Positions 11,773 to 23,400 of a stretch of 64,000 nt of DNA are shown here, piece by piece. Made by a program: the position numbers and the translations under genes. The DNA is taken from positions 2,361,679 to 2,425,678 of the forward strand of contig UESW01003834.1 in assembly GCA_900491605.1 (NCBI GenBank), read 5' to 3'. The stretch is from Calamus simplicifolius (Eukaryota > Streptophyta > Magnoliopsida > Arecales > Arecaceae). Position 1 is the first letter of the stretch, and each line of letters opens with the position of its first letter. A model generated the notes under the pieces. That model ran no database searches, had not been told where the DNA came from, and saw only the letters and a program-made list of their open reading frames with translations.

Positions 11773-13878
11773 TGTTAGGAAATGTGTCCTAGAGCCAATC
11801 ATCTAGCTTGTAGACGGTTATGAGTTGATATGAATGTACATGATTTATTCAATAAATAAAAGTCTATTTTGACAGTACAGCATATAGTTTACATCTTCAA
11901 GTAGAATTCCAATATGTTGTAGTCCTTAGAGTTACATATATTCGACAATGGAGGAATTGTTGAGTAACTCTTAAATCTGTTCGTGGCCAAATGATACGTT
12001 GTTACCTAGGACGACGACGTAATCAAGTGTAGGTCGTTGTGTGCCATATGGGTTGGTTTGTTCTCTTAAACCAAGGAGTGTATAACACTGGTATGACATG
12101 CGGGTGAGTGTAGGAGTACATTCACTAAACAGTGACTCACCTCTGCTGAGTGCTCAACTACCTGGAGCAACTCACAGAAAGGAAATGGGTATAAGTGTCC
12201 CTTTGACACGAGACTATCATGTTGACTTGATAAGCAACTCACCGTACTTAGGCACTGGACCACCCGGATTTCAATCCGGTGACAGAAGGTTGCTAGGTGC
12301 AGTCAAGTACTTATTGGGTCAGTGATGAGTCAAGATGGGATTGTCCACTCTAAGTATTAGAGAGAGTGCTCGAACTATGTTTCAATTTAGCAAAACCTTG
12401 GCCAAGGTAATCTTTGTGAGGTATCACAAGATTCATTGCATTGAAACATACTTGGGTGATTTACTCGGAGTTGGCAGTTAACTCCGTATTCGCCCTGAGT
12501 ACTAGGACAAGGGGATGAATTATACGGTAACCATAGCCTAGGTTCCTAATATTGCTTTGCATATATTCGGTCTATTCGGACGTCGGGTACTATTGCTAGA
12601 TGGTCACATCGATTGGCATAGGAAGTGTTCCTATGCTACCGACTTAGATTCGAACCTATGGAGTCACGCACATAGTCAGGTGACCTAGAGACAGGCTTTA
12701 TCCATGATCTAAGTGGGACTTGGTCATATGGGTAATACCGAATGTACTAGCAATGTCTAGCTAGCACTGGGCATTAGCGGTAGTACTTATTCTGGGGATG
12801 AACTTGAGTTAGTTTGTAACTCAAGTAAATTTTTGGGATTTATTCAGACCCATTGTAGGAAAGGACTTGAACCATAGACCAATGGTTGGTTTGACGATAG
12901 AGTGGTTTAGATCTGGTTTCAAAGTGGTTTGAATCGGATATCCAATATAGCCTCTGATCGTTTATTTATGAATTTTAAAATCATAAATTACTTTAAATTA
13001 AAATTAATAAGTCCAATGCGAAGTATGGTTCGAGATCTTCGCATGGGTTCTTTCGGATTTCAATTTGGACTTCAAACGGATTTAATCTGATTATTTCCGT
13101 ATTTATAAATGTTTTAATTTACGATTCTATCATTTCATATAAATTATGATTCTGTCATTTTGTTTAATTTATGGTTGAGATGGCGTGAATTTGAAACTTC
13201 ATAAATTAAGATTTTGCCATTCCGATAATGTGAATTTGAAACTTCGTGTAAATTACGATTTTACCATTCTGATAACGTGAATTTGAAACTTTGTTTAAAT
13301 TATGATCTTGCCATTGAGATGATATGAATCCGTAAATTTTTTTATAAAATTTTCTTTATGCATTGACAATACGTGAATGCCCATAACCCATCCGCTTTCG
13401 AAGATCTGATATTATCGTATCGTAAAACAAATTCAAAAGGTTGTTTTGGGTTGTTTTACGATGAGTTTATTTAAGAAACTTTTCACAACTTCGAGAGAGA
13501 GAGAGTAGCAGAGAAAGAAGAGTCCAAAAATTAGAGAAGTCCAAACAATGAGGGAATCCTCTCTTGGAGAAGAGTTCTCCATCTCTTCTGATTCCATATC
13601 CCCTATCTCAAGGTTTCCTGGCGTGCGTGTGATATAGAGGAGCGGCCGTGCGGCTCTTGCAAGGCACGAGTAGGAACTTCTCTCTGCAGATCGGATCTGC
13701 TACATTCATCATCTACAGCTTCCGCATCGAGATGTATTGTTTTAAACTTATTTTTACATACTCTTAAATTTTAGATTTGCTAATATGCTTTAATTTATAT
13801 TCAATGTGAATATTAAAATTGAATTACATGCTTTCTACCTTGAGATCCTGTGCATATGAAAAGCAAGTTTTCCCTTCA
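11773..13878 (+). repeat. CopA 3' LTR
   Basis: Near-identical to 3948-6033. The main differences are small indels in the AT-rich 13100-13350 part. It ends CTTCA and is followed by the second GATAG. Confidence 0.95.
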
Positions 13879-14804
13879 GATAGCTGCCAGCGTCATGCCA
13901 ACATCCAGCGGCAGCCAACATCTCAGCTGACCCCTCTGACAGCACCTTGGCCCTTCGCCCAGTGGGGGATAGACATCTTGAGGCCATTCCCTCCAGCCTT
14001 CGGCTAGCGTAAGTTTCTGCTGGTGGCTGTCGACCACTTCACCAAATGGATCGAGGCTGAGGCGCTTGCCAAGATCACCAAGGGTAAGGTGAGGGCTTTC
14101 TTCTGGAAGTCTATAATATGCCGGTTCGGGCTGCCGCATACTCTGGTCACCGACAACGGCCGGCAGTTCGATAATGCACCCTTCCGAGGATTCTGCACCG
14201 AGCTCGGCATCCATCAGTGATTCACATTTGTAGGGCATCCTCAAACCAACGGAGCGGCCGAGGTGACCAACCACATCATTCTCCAAGGACTGAGAGCCCA
14301 ACTAGATGACTGCAAAGGACGGTGGGTGAAGGAGCTCCACAATGTGCTATGGGCCTACCACACAACGCCTCGAGCTCCCATCGGAGAAACTCCCTTCAGC
14401 CTTGTCTTTGGATCCGAAGCAGTCATTCCTGTAGAGATCGATGCCCCGAGCCCCAGAGTGAAAGCCTACAGTGAGAAGACAACCCGAACCAGTTGCGGGC
14501 CAACCTCGACCTGGTGGAAGAGGTACGAGATCGAGCACGACTCCGAATGGCAGCCTACCGACAGCGAGCGGCTAGATATTACAATGCTCGTGTCCGCCCA
14601 AGGACCTTCTTGCCGGGGGACCTCGTCCTTCGTCGAGCTGAAATCTCAAAACCGACGGAAGGGGGCAAGCTAGCACCAAACTGGAAAGGACCCTACCAGA
14701 TCATCGAGGCACTCCACCACGGAGCATACAAAATAAAAGAGCTGAACGGAAAGCCGCTCCCACGGATGTGAAACGCCGACAACCTTCGTTGGTATTATCA
14801 GTAG
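13879..14804 (+). pseudogene. TatA integrase core and C-terminus (resumes after CopA)
   Basis: The frame continues the zinc finger (DSCQRHANIQ) and gives the catalytic core: AVDHFTKW, VTDNGRQF and GAAEVTN carry the DDE residues. The C-terminal part (GDLVLRRAEISKPTEGG, KWKGPY-type block) ends at TAG 14802-14804 after WYYQ. Stops inside are TAG 14005-14007 (Gln in TatB), TGA 14218-14220 (Arg in TatB) and TGA 14769-14771 (Trp in TatB), and there is a frameshift near 14480. All three stops fit single C-to-T type changes. Confidence 0.92.
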
Positions 14805-14879
14805 CATACTCTTTCTTTACATGAAATTTCACGATTGTATTCTCTTGGGGCACTCGCTCCGCATTTGAAACTAATAAAC

Positions 14880-15860
14880 AGAGGTTTAAGCATCTCAGCT
14901 TCTCAACAAAAAGCCCAATGTACCATTGGCAACGAAGACCCGATGTACCATCGAATTCAAAAAGCCCGAGGCCAGACTCGACATGAAAAGCCCAATGTAC
15001 CATTGGCAATGAAGACCCGATGTACCATCGATTCAAAAAGCCCGAGGCTAGACTCGGCATGAAAAGCCCAATGTACCATTGGCAATAAAGACCCGATGTA
15101 TCATCGAATTTAAAAAGCCCGAGGCCAGACTCGGCATGAAAAGCCTAGTGTACCACTGGCAGACCGATGTACCATCAGCTCTCGACAAAAAGCTCAATGT
15201 ACCATTGGCAACGAAGACCCGATGTACCATCAGATTCAAAAAGCTCGAGGCCAGACTCGGCATGGAAAGCCCAGTGTACCACTGGCAGACCGATGTACCA
15301 TCGGCTCTCGACAAAAAGCCCAATATACCATTGGCAACGAAGACCCGATGTACCATCGGATTCAAAAAACCCATTGTACCATTGACAATGAAGACCCATG
15401 TACCATCAAAGCCCGAGGCTAGACTCGGCATGGAAAGCCCAGTGTACCACTAGTAGACCGATGTACCATCGGATTCAAAAGCCCAATGTACCATTGGCAC
15501 GAAGACCCGATGTACCATCGGATTCAAAAAGCCCAATGTACCATTGGCAACGAAGACCCGATGTACCATCGGATTCAAAAGGCCCGAGGCCAGACTCAGC
15601 ATGGAAAGCCCAGTATACCACTGGTAGACCGATGTACCATCAGCTTTTGACAAAAAGCCCAATGTACCATTGGCAACGAAGACCCGATGCACCATCGGAT
15701 TCAAAAGCCCAAGGCCAGACTTGGCATGGAAAGCCCAGTGTACCACTGGCAGACCGATGTAACATCAGCTCTCAACAAAAAGCTCAATGTACCATTGGCA
15801 TCGAAGATCCGATGTACCATCAGATTCAAGAAGTCCGAGTCATTCTCGGCGGCCCAAGAT
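14880..15860. repeat. TatA minisatellite after pol
   Basis: About 1 kb of tandem repeats built from two interleaved units: one near 51-52 bp around CAATGTACCATTGGCAACGA plus GACCCGATGTACCATCGGAT, and a longer one with CCCGAGGCCAGACTCGGCAT. The element ATGTACCATYGG recurs about every 26 bp. Long open frames on both strands here are by-products of the repeat and show no protein family. The array lies between the pol stop and the end of the antisense ORF. Confidence 0.9.
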
Positions 15861-16155
15861 CGATGTTTCATCAGTGCTCGGAAGCCCGAGTCCCCGGGGA
15901 AGGACACGACCCATCTCCCTTAGCTCTCCCAAAAGGGTCTTGCCCTATATGACTAAGTTAAAGTTGCATGAAAAATAAAAGCTGCCCCTCGGTGCTGACG
16001 AAGCCCTCAAGGGTCCCACATCAGCGACCCAGGGACTCAGAGAAGAGATCACAGTTAGAACTTTCATTGATGAAAAATTATACTTCATTAACATTAGTGT
16101 ATACAAAATGCCGATCAAGTCGGACTTAGTACAAAAACAAAAATGAACTACAAAA

Positions 16156-18347
16156 TCAAGGTCCGGACGCGGGCTCGCCATCCGAGGCCTCATCGGACTC
16201 TTGGTCCGGCTCGATGTCCAAGACCTGAGGGAGGTTCAAAACTCGGGCAACTTTCTCCTTGGCATCGACAAACCCCTGGACGTAGAAATCTGCATTAGCT
16301 TCAACCGGCTCGTGGGTGAAGTGCTCGATGCCTTGAACTCCTCCACGGTCGCGGCAACCCTGGCCTCGGCGGCAGCTTCCACCTCAGCGACTTGGGCCTC
16401 CTTCTCCGCCGCCAGAGAGGCTGCTACCGCCCTCTCGGCCTCCATGGCCTTCACCTCTTCCTCAGCCCGCTTCGCTCAATCCTCGGCCTCCTGAATGGCT
16501 GAGTTCAAGTCGGCTATATGGAGGTTTCGGGCTTCAATCACGCCCTCGGCCTCTGTGAGCTGGTTGAGCGCCGCCCTCCGTCGGTCGGCCTCAGCCTCGG
16601 CTCTGCTCTCAGCCTCCTTTATTTTATTGGCGCATTCGGCCCTTACCAATTCCAAGGCCTTCTCCGCAGCCTCGGCCCGGGCCTGGGCATCCTCGGCATC
16701 TTGTTGGACCTGGTGGGCAACAGCTTCCCCCTCGCCAATGGCCTCCCAAGCGAGCACAAAGGAGTTTGTCACCTACGCTCAAGGTGTCAGCTATGCAAAT
16801 TGTTTAAGAGCTCTAAATTGAGGGCAAAGGAAAAGCTACTTACTCGGATGAGGGCTGAGAAGACCTCCCGGAAGAACCTATTCGCTCCCAGATTTTGGAG
16901 CTCCTCCTGAATCGGGCTGAACGACATAGGACATGAGTTGTTCAGCCCGGCGCCCATTGTTTATTAAGGAGAACCCGCGAGGGGTCGGCCCAGCCCTGCT
17001 CCCTCGGTGTTTCGACGTGCTCCGGCTCGGCACGCGATGGGCTGCTCGTCGGTATCTGTTCGGGGGGTGGACTTGCTGCCCTTGACGGCCCTTCCCCCAA
17101 CTCCTATCTGCTTCGGCCGAAGTTGGTTTGTGGGGAGCATGGGGTTCCATCGCCGCCAGCTCCACCGTTGCCGGCTCCTCCATCGTCACCCCTTCGGCCC
17201 TCGCCCCTTCTGGCGGGGTATCAGCCGTCAGATCCACCTCCGGGACCGGTGGAGACTCACGCTGCTCGGCCGGCAGAGACACCCTCACAGTAAGGCGCTT
17301 GGGGGCCGGCGCCTGCTGCCCCTCTCTCGGGCCACCCCGAGCCCTCATCCTCTTGACTGCGGCCTTCTTAACCATGGCGGTCGGAGGCTTCATTGCTGCA
17401 CACATCAGTCGGAGTCAAAAAAAAAAAGAGAGAGGAAAAAGAGAGAGAAGAAGGAGGAGGAAGGGGTAATTGGGCTAAGTGTTGGGGCGTCTATTACTCA
17501 CCGTTCTGTGTGGTGAGGCCCGCTAGTCGGAGAGAAGCAAGTTGTATCTGGGGATGTTGGCAGTCAACAGTTGCCCCGACGCTTCTTGATCTCCTGGGAG
17601 GATGGTGGAGTTCATGTTTGGTCGGAGGTCGGGATCCCCCCACTGGAACTTGACTTGATCAAGGTCAACAAAAAAGAAACGGGATTTTCATCCCTTGACC
17701 GAGGTAGGGAGAAGTAGCTTGAGGACCCAACCGGGTCGGGGCTGGAATAGCCACCAACCCCTCTGCTGCCTGAGGGTGTAAAAGCAGCGGAAGAGAGAGA
17801 GTCGAGGGGTGATTTAGAGGTGGTGGCAAAGGATAAGAAAGGCACAAACGGTCCGAAGGGAGTTCGGGACCAGTTGAGTAGGAGTCATGGAGTAATAGTC
17901 TAAAAGGTTGATGAAAAAGGGGTGAAAGGTAGCCGAAGCCCTAATCTAAGGGAAATTTCATAAACGGTCACTTTGTCGGGCCGGAAGGAGACCACCCTGT
18001 CATCGGGGGTCGGAAGGAAGAGCCCGACGTCTCGGGTACCTGGTAATGGGCCCTAATCTTTGCTAAGTCTTGGCCGTTACTGTGGAGGCGGTCTTCGTCG
18101 GAGATTCCGCCCCCGCCCTCATGGAGGCGCCGGCCGTCGCCTAGCGCCTCCTCGCTGGGGCCCGGCTGGTCGTCGCCGAGCGTCCCCTTGTAGGAGCCCT
18201 GGTAGTAACCGGCCATTGGGACAAAGGAAGGTGGTCCTCCGGATCGGAGGACCATGAAGGAGAGGGAGATGGAGAGGCACGAAGCCTCGAAGGAGAAATA
18301 CGGTTGTCGGAAGGAGCAGAAGAAGTCCTAGATGGCAAGGAGGCCAT
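16156..18347 (-). pseudogene. TatA antisense ORF, three exons, Transposase_28-like plus coiled coil
   Basis: Read on the minus strand: exon 1 from ATG 18347 (MASLPSRTSS) to 17502, intron 17501-17396 (GTGAGT...GCAG), exon 2 17395-16844, intron 16843-16773 (GTAAGT...GTAG), exon 3 16772 to a TGA at 16158-16156. Exon 1 holds, across several frames, the pattern of the plant 'putative gypsy type transposon' domain (LRLGLRLPFTPF, SVKGWKSRFFFVD). Exon 2 is basic and low in complexity. Exon 3 is an Ala/Glu-rich coiled coil (AAEKALELVRAECANKIKEA). Frame breaks lie near 17950, 17780, 17530, 16480 and 16340. The same layout exists in TatB (33869-36299). Function is unknown. Confidence 0.75.
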
Positions 18348-18902
18348 GACAAAAGTTTGGGAAAGAAGAAGAAAGGATCGGGAAGGACGGAAGGCTAACC
18401 TGGAGAAAGAAATGGCAGGGGGCAATTCTCATGTTGCAGAGGGAGCAGAGGACCAGAGGAAGAAGATAACTGAAGCTAAGTGATGAGTATTCAGCCTTCG
18501 CCCGGGTTTTGTCAAGTTTCAAATCGTCCCGCCTCGATTTGCCAGCCACGCGGACTCCCACTATAAGCTGGGCCACCTCGGCTGGCGTTCGGCGCGTGGA
18601 ACAAACCACCTCCGGCCAATGATGGGACACCGCTGACATCAGCGCTATGATGGCAATGATGGCGGCCGCTTTTCGCAAATTTCAAAAGGATAACCCCGCC
18701 TCGAGGGCAATCGCTGCAGATCGGATGGACAGTAGCGACTGCCCCTTCACAACCCCCAAGTCGCCCGTGCTAAGTTATCGCAGCATCCAGAGACACGTGG
18801 CTGGGAGCAGTTAGCAGCGAACGGGGATCAGCCACTGGGGAGGTGACACCCCTTTCACTTCGCCAGGGTGGACCCTCTCCGTCTCAGGGGCGAGGGGGCA
18901 TC
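18348..18902. other. TatA region between antisense ORF start and 3' LTR, with polypurine tract
   Basis: No sense-strand gene is seen. The antisense ORF would be driven from here or from inside the LTR. The last 17 bases (AGGGGCGAGGGGGCATC, 18886-18902) are the polypurine tract; the same tract, in reverse, borders the 3' LTRs of TatB and TatC. Confidence 0.7.
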
Positions 18903-19712
18903 TGATATGGTTGATCCAGTACCGTCAGGGTTAACGGTAAAGGAGACTGACGACGTCCCGCTTTGGCCTCCGAGGCCCAACCTCCGAGGCTAACCTCCGA
19001 GACCAGCCTCCGAGGCCCACCTCCGAGACCAACCTCCGAGGCCAACCTCCGAAGCCCACCTTCGAGGCCAACCTCCGAGGCCAACTTTTAGCTACGAGCC
19101 ACCTGGCACGCCCACGTGGCCCACTACTCGCATGCTATAGTGCATCGCCATGTCCCATTAAGACGTATGGCCCACCATGCACCCGTAACAGTGCATGGCC
19201 ATACTCCGTTACGGCATGTGGTCCCTCACTCACCTGCAACCACGTATGGCCATATCTCGTTACGGAGTACGATCCACCGCTTGCTTGCGGCTGTATATGG
19301 CCATACCTCATAACGGCGCATACTTGGTGCAATCATAGCCATCCGACACGCATGATACCGTATTGGTAGGTGGCAAATAAGGCAGGGCACCTCTGACATG
19401 CCCACGACCCATCATTATCAACCTTGCCCTTTTGTTCGTTATCGGATAACAGTACTTCCAAATCATGAATCTTCTGGAAGCATGAGAGAGGGAGATCTTA
19501 GAACATGTATAAAAGCTCACACTTACAACAAGGGAAGGATACTCTCTGAACCCTAACTCTCAGCTTTCTTCTGCTAGCTAACTCTTGTCTGTTCACGAGT
19601 GACTGACTTGAGCGTCGGAGGGTCCCATCGAAACATTCGGTCTTCGAGGACTTTTCTTGCAGGAGTCCGGCAAGGAGGACCTCCATTTCCTGACGTTCAA
19701 GGAAGGTCAACA
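18903..19712 (+). repeat. TatA 3' LTR
   Basis: It begins TGATATGG after the polypurine tract and is taken to end at AACA 19712, by analogy with the AACA ends of TatB and TatC. Inside are a run of CTCCGAGGCC-type repeats (18965-19085), four imperfect 51-bp repeats (about 19140-19325) with GGCCATA and CGTTACGG cores, a TATA box (TATAAAAG, about 19508) and, near the end, GCGTCGGAGGGTCCC (19612) and GACTTTTCTTGCAGG (19649). The start is well supported; the end is inferred because the partner LTR is outside the window. Confidence 0.75.
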
Positions 19713-19770
19713 ATATATATATATATATATATACATACATATACATACATACATATACACATACATATTA
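19713..19770. repeat. TA/CATA microsatellite
   Basis: An alternating TA run is followed by CATA units, directly abutting the TatA LTR end. A second short TA run lies at 19970-19985. Confidence 0.9.
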
Positions 19771-20301
19771 TTTGTTAAGTGAAAAATTAGATGGCAAAAC
19801 CCTAGTGAATAGTTTCGAGGTTCAGCCTTCGTGAAAAGCTTTTCCTTCGCAACAGGAGCCTCTCTAACATGTTTTACTGTGGTGACCACACCTGGGAACT
19901 CCTCCTTTCTTTCTTTTTTTCTCTTCGTTTCTTTGTGTGAGAAGCACAGCTGGAAAACTCTATAGCCAATAATATATATATATACATAACCAATAGGCGA
20001 CGAATGCATCCTATCCGACGGCTCCGATCTCATCCTATCCATCAACCCCCAACCAGTAGCATGATCTGCGATTCTCTCAGAAATGGTGGACTTCCCTTGA
20101 GAAGTCCTCGGTCGTTAACTCCACACGGTCGCTATCCCTAACTTACCCATGAATCCATCGTGAATTAGTTAATATCACATCCGCAAACTGAAAACACCCA
20201 GAAAAACACCTTAACATCATATCCGTTGGAGCCCATATAATAAAGACAGAGTATTTTCCGAGGTCTGTTTTTCTGGTGCCCGTTTTCGATTTTTTTAAAC
20301 C
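19771..20301. other. Upstream flank of importin alpha
   Basis: Unique AT-rich sequence with no convincing gene on either strand. It is the presumed promoter-proximal region of the importin-alpha gene. Confidence 0.5.
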
Positions 20302-20310
20302 TATATTTAT
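20302..20310 (+). promoter_or_regulatory. Possible TATA box of importin alpha
   Basis: TATATTTAT lies about 155 bp before the ATG, followed by a pyrimidine-rich stretch (TCTCTCTCTAC, 20390) typical of plant 5' leaders. Position and composition fit, but the transcript start is not shown. Confidence 0.45.
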
Positions 20311-20458
20311 AGTTGCATTCACTCGCCAACTCCGTAGCGACAAAAGTGAGGGGAAAAAAAGAAACTTTTCGCCGTTCTCATCTCAGTTCTCTCTCTCTAC
20401 TCTTCATCTAGGGTTTCTCTTCGCTTCTCTCTATTCGTTGGAGGCGACAGAGGCAGTC

Positions 20459-23400
20459 ATGTCGCTAAGGCCGAGCGCGAGGGCGGAGGTCCGCCGGAAC
20501 AAGTACAAGGTGGCAGTGGACGCGGAGGAGGGCCGGCGGCGGAGGGAGGACAACATGGTAGAGATCCGGAAAAGCCGGAGGGAGGAGAGCCTCCTAAAGA
20601 AGAGGCGCGAGGGGATGCAGGCCCAGCTCATTCCCTCCTCGATCCACGCCTCCGCTGTCGAGAAAAAGGTGTCTCCTTTACTCTATTTCCTTGCTTCTCG
20701 ATCTATCGTCCTAGGGTTCTGATCGGTGGATCGCGGACCTTAGATCGAACTGGAAATTTAAGTTGCTGAAACCTAGGGATTTGCTGTTTTATGTCATTGT
20801 TTTGTTCTTATGCGGGATTTAGGGTAGCGTTTTTGATTTGGAACTCCTAAAGTTTCCATCTTTCTTGTCTGGTATTGCAAATCTTAGTTGGAAAGCTTGC
20901 CGGCCATGGTGGCTGGGGTCTATTCGGACGATGGTAATTTGCAGCTCGAAGCAACCACACAGTTCCGTAAATTGCTCTCGATAGGTATTCAACAGATCGT
21001 AAATTTTAATTTTTTATGATTCTCTGGTGCAAAATTTCGTACTGATTGCAATCGAATGATTTTAATCAGAACGAAACCCTCCAATTGAGGAGGTTATCCG
21101 AGCTGGTGTTGTTCCTCGCTTTGTGGAGTTCCTAACGAGAGAGGATTTACCGCAACTTCAGGTCTGTAATGGAACTCTGTAAGGCTGGATCTTTGCCATC
21201 AATTTGTTTGATTAAGTTGAGATTGTGATTGTGTATCTACTTTTCTCAAATCGCTCGAGCAGTTTGAAGCCGCTTGGGCGCTAACCAACATCGCCTCTGG
21301 GACATCAGACAACACCAAAGTTGTGATTGATCACGGGGCTGTGCCGATATTTGTGCAGCTCCTTGGTTCCCCTAGTGATGATGTCAGAGAGCAGGTATTC
21401 GATTGCTTGAAATCGTTAATTTTGGAAATATTAAATATTGATTTGTTGAAATAGCCTTGTTGATATTAACGCCGGGGTTGGCTTATCTGGGTTTTGGCTT
21501 GTTTATATTGTTTGTTGTTCTTGTTGTATCTTTTTTTTTTCCCCTCTTTTTTGGGAACTTGTAGGCTGTGTGGGCATTGGGCAATGTTGCCGGTGATTCC
21601 CCAAGATGCCGTGATCTCGTGCTTTCCAACGGTGCGTTGATCCCGTTGCTGGCACAGTTAAATGAGCATGCCAAGCTCTCCATGCTGAGGAACGCCACTT
21701 GGACTTTGTCGAACTTCTGCAGGGGAAAGCCTCAGCCATCTTTTGACCAGGTTCGGCTGTCAGTGCTTGTGTTATTTAATATCCTGTGATGCAATGTTCC
21801 TTGTAGTGCTTTTATTAAATTTAATTATTCTTGAGCAGACTAAGCCTGCCCTTCCAGCACTCGAGCGCCTCGTCAATTCAAATGATGAGGAAGTTCTGAC
21901 TGATGCTTGCTGGGCATTGTCATACCTTTCTGACGGTACAAATGACAAAATTCAAGCAGTAATTGAATCAGGCGTTTGTCCTCGGCTTGTTGAACTTCTT
22001 CTGTATGAATTTTATATTTTTTCTCATGAATAATTTGTTGACATGATTTTTTCCTCTCATGTTTTCAATTGTTATAAGTTATTTTTGTTTTTGAATCCTT
22101 GTCATTGCAGTCATCCCTCACCATCAGTTCTTATACCAGCCCTTCGGACTGTTGGAAACATTGTCACCGGTGATGATGTGCAAACAAGGTATATTATGAT
22201 CTTCTAATGACATTATGCTTTAGTGTTGCTATTACATTTGTTATGTAGTGCCTTTATTCAGTTATACTTCATGATTTTGTCTATGAAGCCCCTTTCTCCC
22301 TTTTAATTTAAAACATGTTAACATCTTAAGTGCAAGAAATGGGTATGCATATCAGTTCCTTAGAAGAATTTTAAGGTTCATATGTTCTTATACGGTAAAT
22401 CTGTAATTTTGAGATAGCATACCCTTTGCTGATTGATAGCGCAACAATTTATGGCTATATATAGTGTTAAAATTAATAAATTGCAAAATGCAGATTATCT
22501 TAATGTGTTCACGCCTCACAGTTCAGTCAGCAATTGGTGTTTGTGTATAGTGTTTGGATTTTGTTTGTTTCCATATTGGTTATTCTATACCGGATGTAAC
22601 CATGTTTCAAAAGGAGGCTGCATGGATGTTATCTTACCCTTAGGTAGGAACTCCACTGCTTTGTCTAGGGTCCAGCCTACCTGGGAGGCCTCTCTACATG
22701 ATGTGGCCACCTCATGGGTGCTGACATGGCCTCCAGGGCCTGTGAGGACCTTGACAAGTGAAAATTAAGAGGAGGGGGCTTAAACATTTTGACTGTTTAT
22801 TTTAACCTCAATTTGTTTTTTTTTTCTTATCTATTTTTCTTGTCAATGTTTCTTGAATTACACTTTTTTTTTCTTTTTTTTTCTGGATGAAGTATTGATT
22901 TTATTATTGTTATTATTCGGAAAAATCATTATGTGATTGACATGTCATATTTCATCAAATTAGATCCTCTTAAAAATTAGGAAAATAGGTATTAACTCAC
23001 CCATTGTAAGGTATTGAATCAAGAAAAGGACCATAAGATCATCATTCAATACCTGTTTTTATGAGGTATTGTCCTTTTCTTCCTTTGTTTATTTACATAG
23101 CTGCTTTGGAGTGGGCTTAAGCTCTGTCCTTGAGGTTACGTTTAGGCTATGTCTTGGATGCATTTTCAGCATAAGCTAAACTGTGTACCAGGGCCCTGGG
23201 CTGGAGTGACTTCACTGTACCCTAATCAGCAGCTCGGGCAAACAGAATGCCCATCAGTAACGTTAATGGTAGATAAGTGAACTGACTAGAATTACTCCTC
23301 TCTGTGTAGGTGCCTGTTGAGATTGTTTACAAGAGGCAAGTTTGGATTTTTCTCATTTATCAAAGCTATTGCGTATGTGAATATAAAGATTATCTGAGTT

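Larger units (their letters stand above)
3948..13878 (+). mobile_element. CopA: complete Ty1/copia retrotransposon nested in TatA
   Basis: The element is 9931 bp, with LTRs of 2086 and 2106 bp, both beginning TGTTAGGAAA and ending CCCTTCA. It has a tRNA-iMet-type primer site, a 1.8-kb leader, then gag, protease, integrase, RT and RNase H in copia order, and a purine-rich tract before the 3' LTR. Long LTRs, long leader and the C-terminal MGIRYCSDWL block resemble the Angela/BARE group, though lineage placement is by eye. LTR copies are very similar, so insertion is fairly recent, yet all coding parts hold stops or frameshifts. Confidence 0.95.
1..19712 (+). mobile_element. TatA: Ty3/gypsy Tat-lineage LTR retrotransposon, 5' end outside window, split by CopA
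   Basis: Sense-strand remains of gag, protease, RT, RNase H, a second RNase H and integrase run from base 1 to 3947, then resume at 13879 and end at a stop at 14802-14804. After pol come a minisatellite, an antisense ORF, a polypurine tract and a 3' LTR (18903-19712). The presence of two RNase H modules (a degenerate one fused to RT and an archaeal-type one before integrase) and the long 3' region with an antisense ORF are known hallmarks of the Tat lineage. The 5' LTR lies outside the window, so its target duplication cannot be checked. Coding parts carry many stops and frameshifts, so the copy is dead. Confidence 0.9.

Noticed and set aside
14835..15952. Long open frames on both strands in the repeat region
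   Set aside because: They arise from tandem repeats whose period keeps the frame open; the protein is a repeat of the DNA unit with no family resemblance.
16495..16910. Plus-strand open frames of more than 100 codons
   Set aside because: They are the opposite strand of the antisense coiled-coil exon; GCC/GAG-rich coding on one strand leaves the other open.
22433..22768. Possible extra importin exon or nested gene in intron 7
   Set aside because: The translated sequence has no ARM-repeat pattern, and exons 7 and 8 are adjacent in the family.
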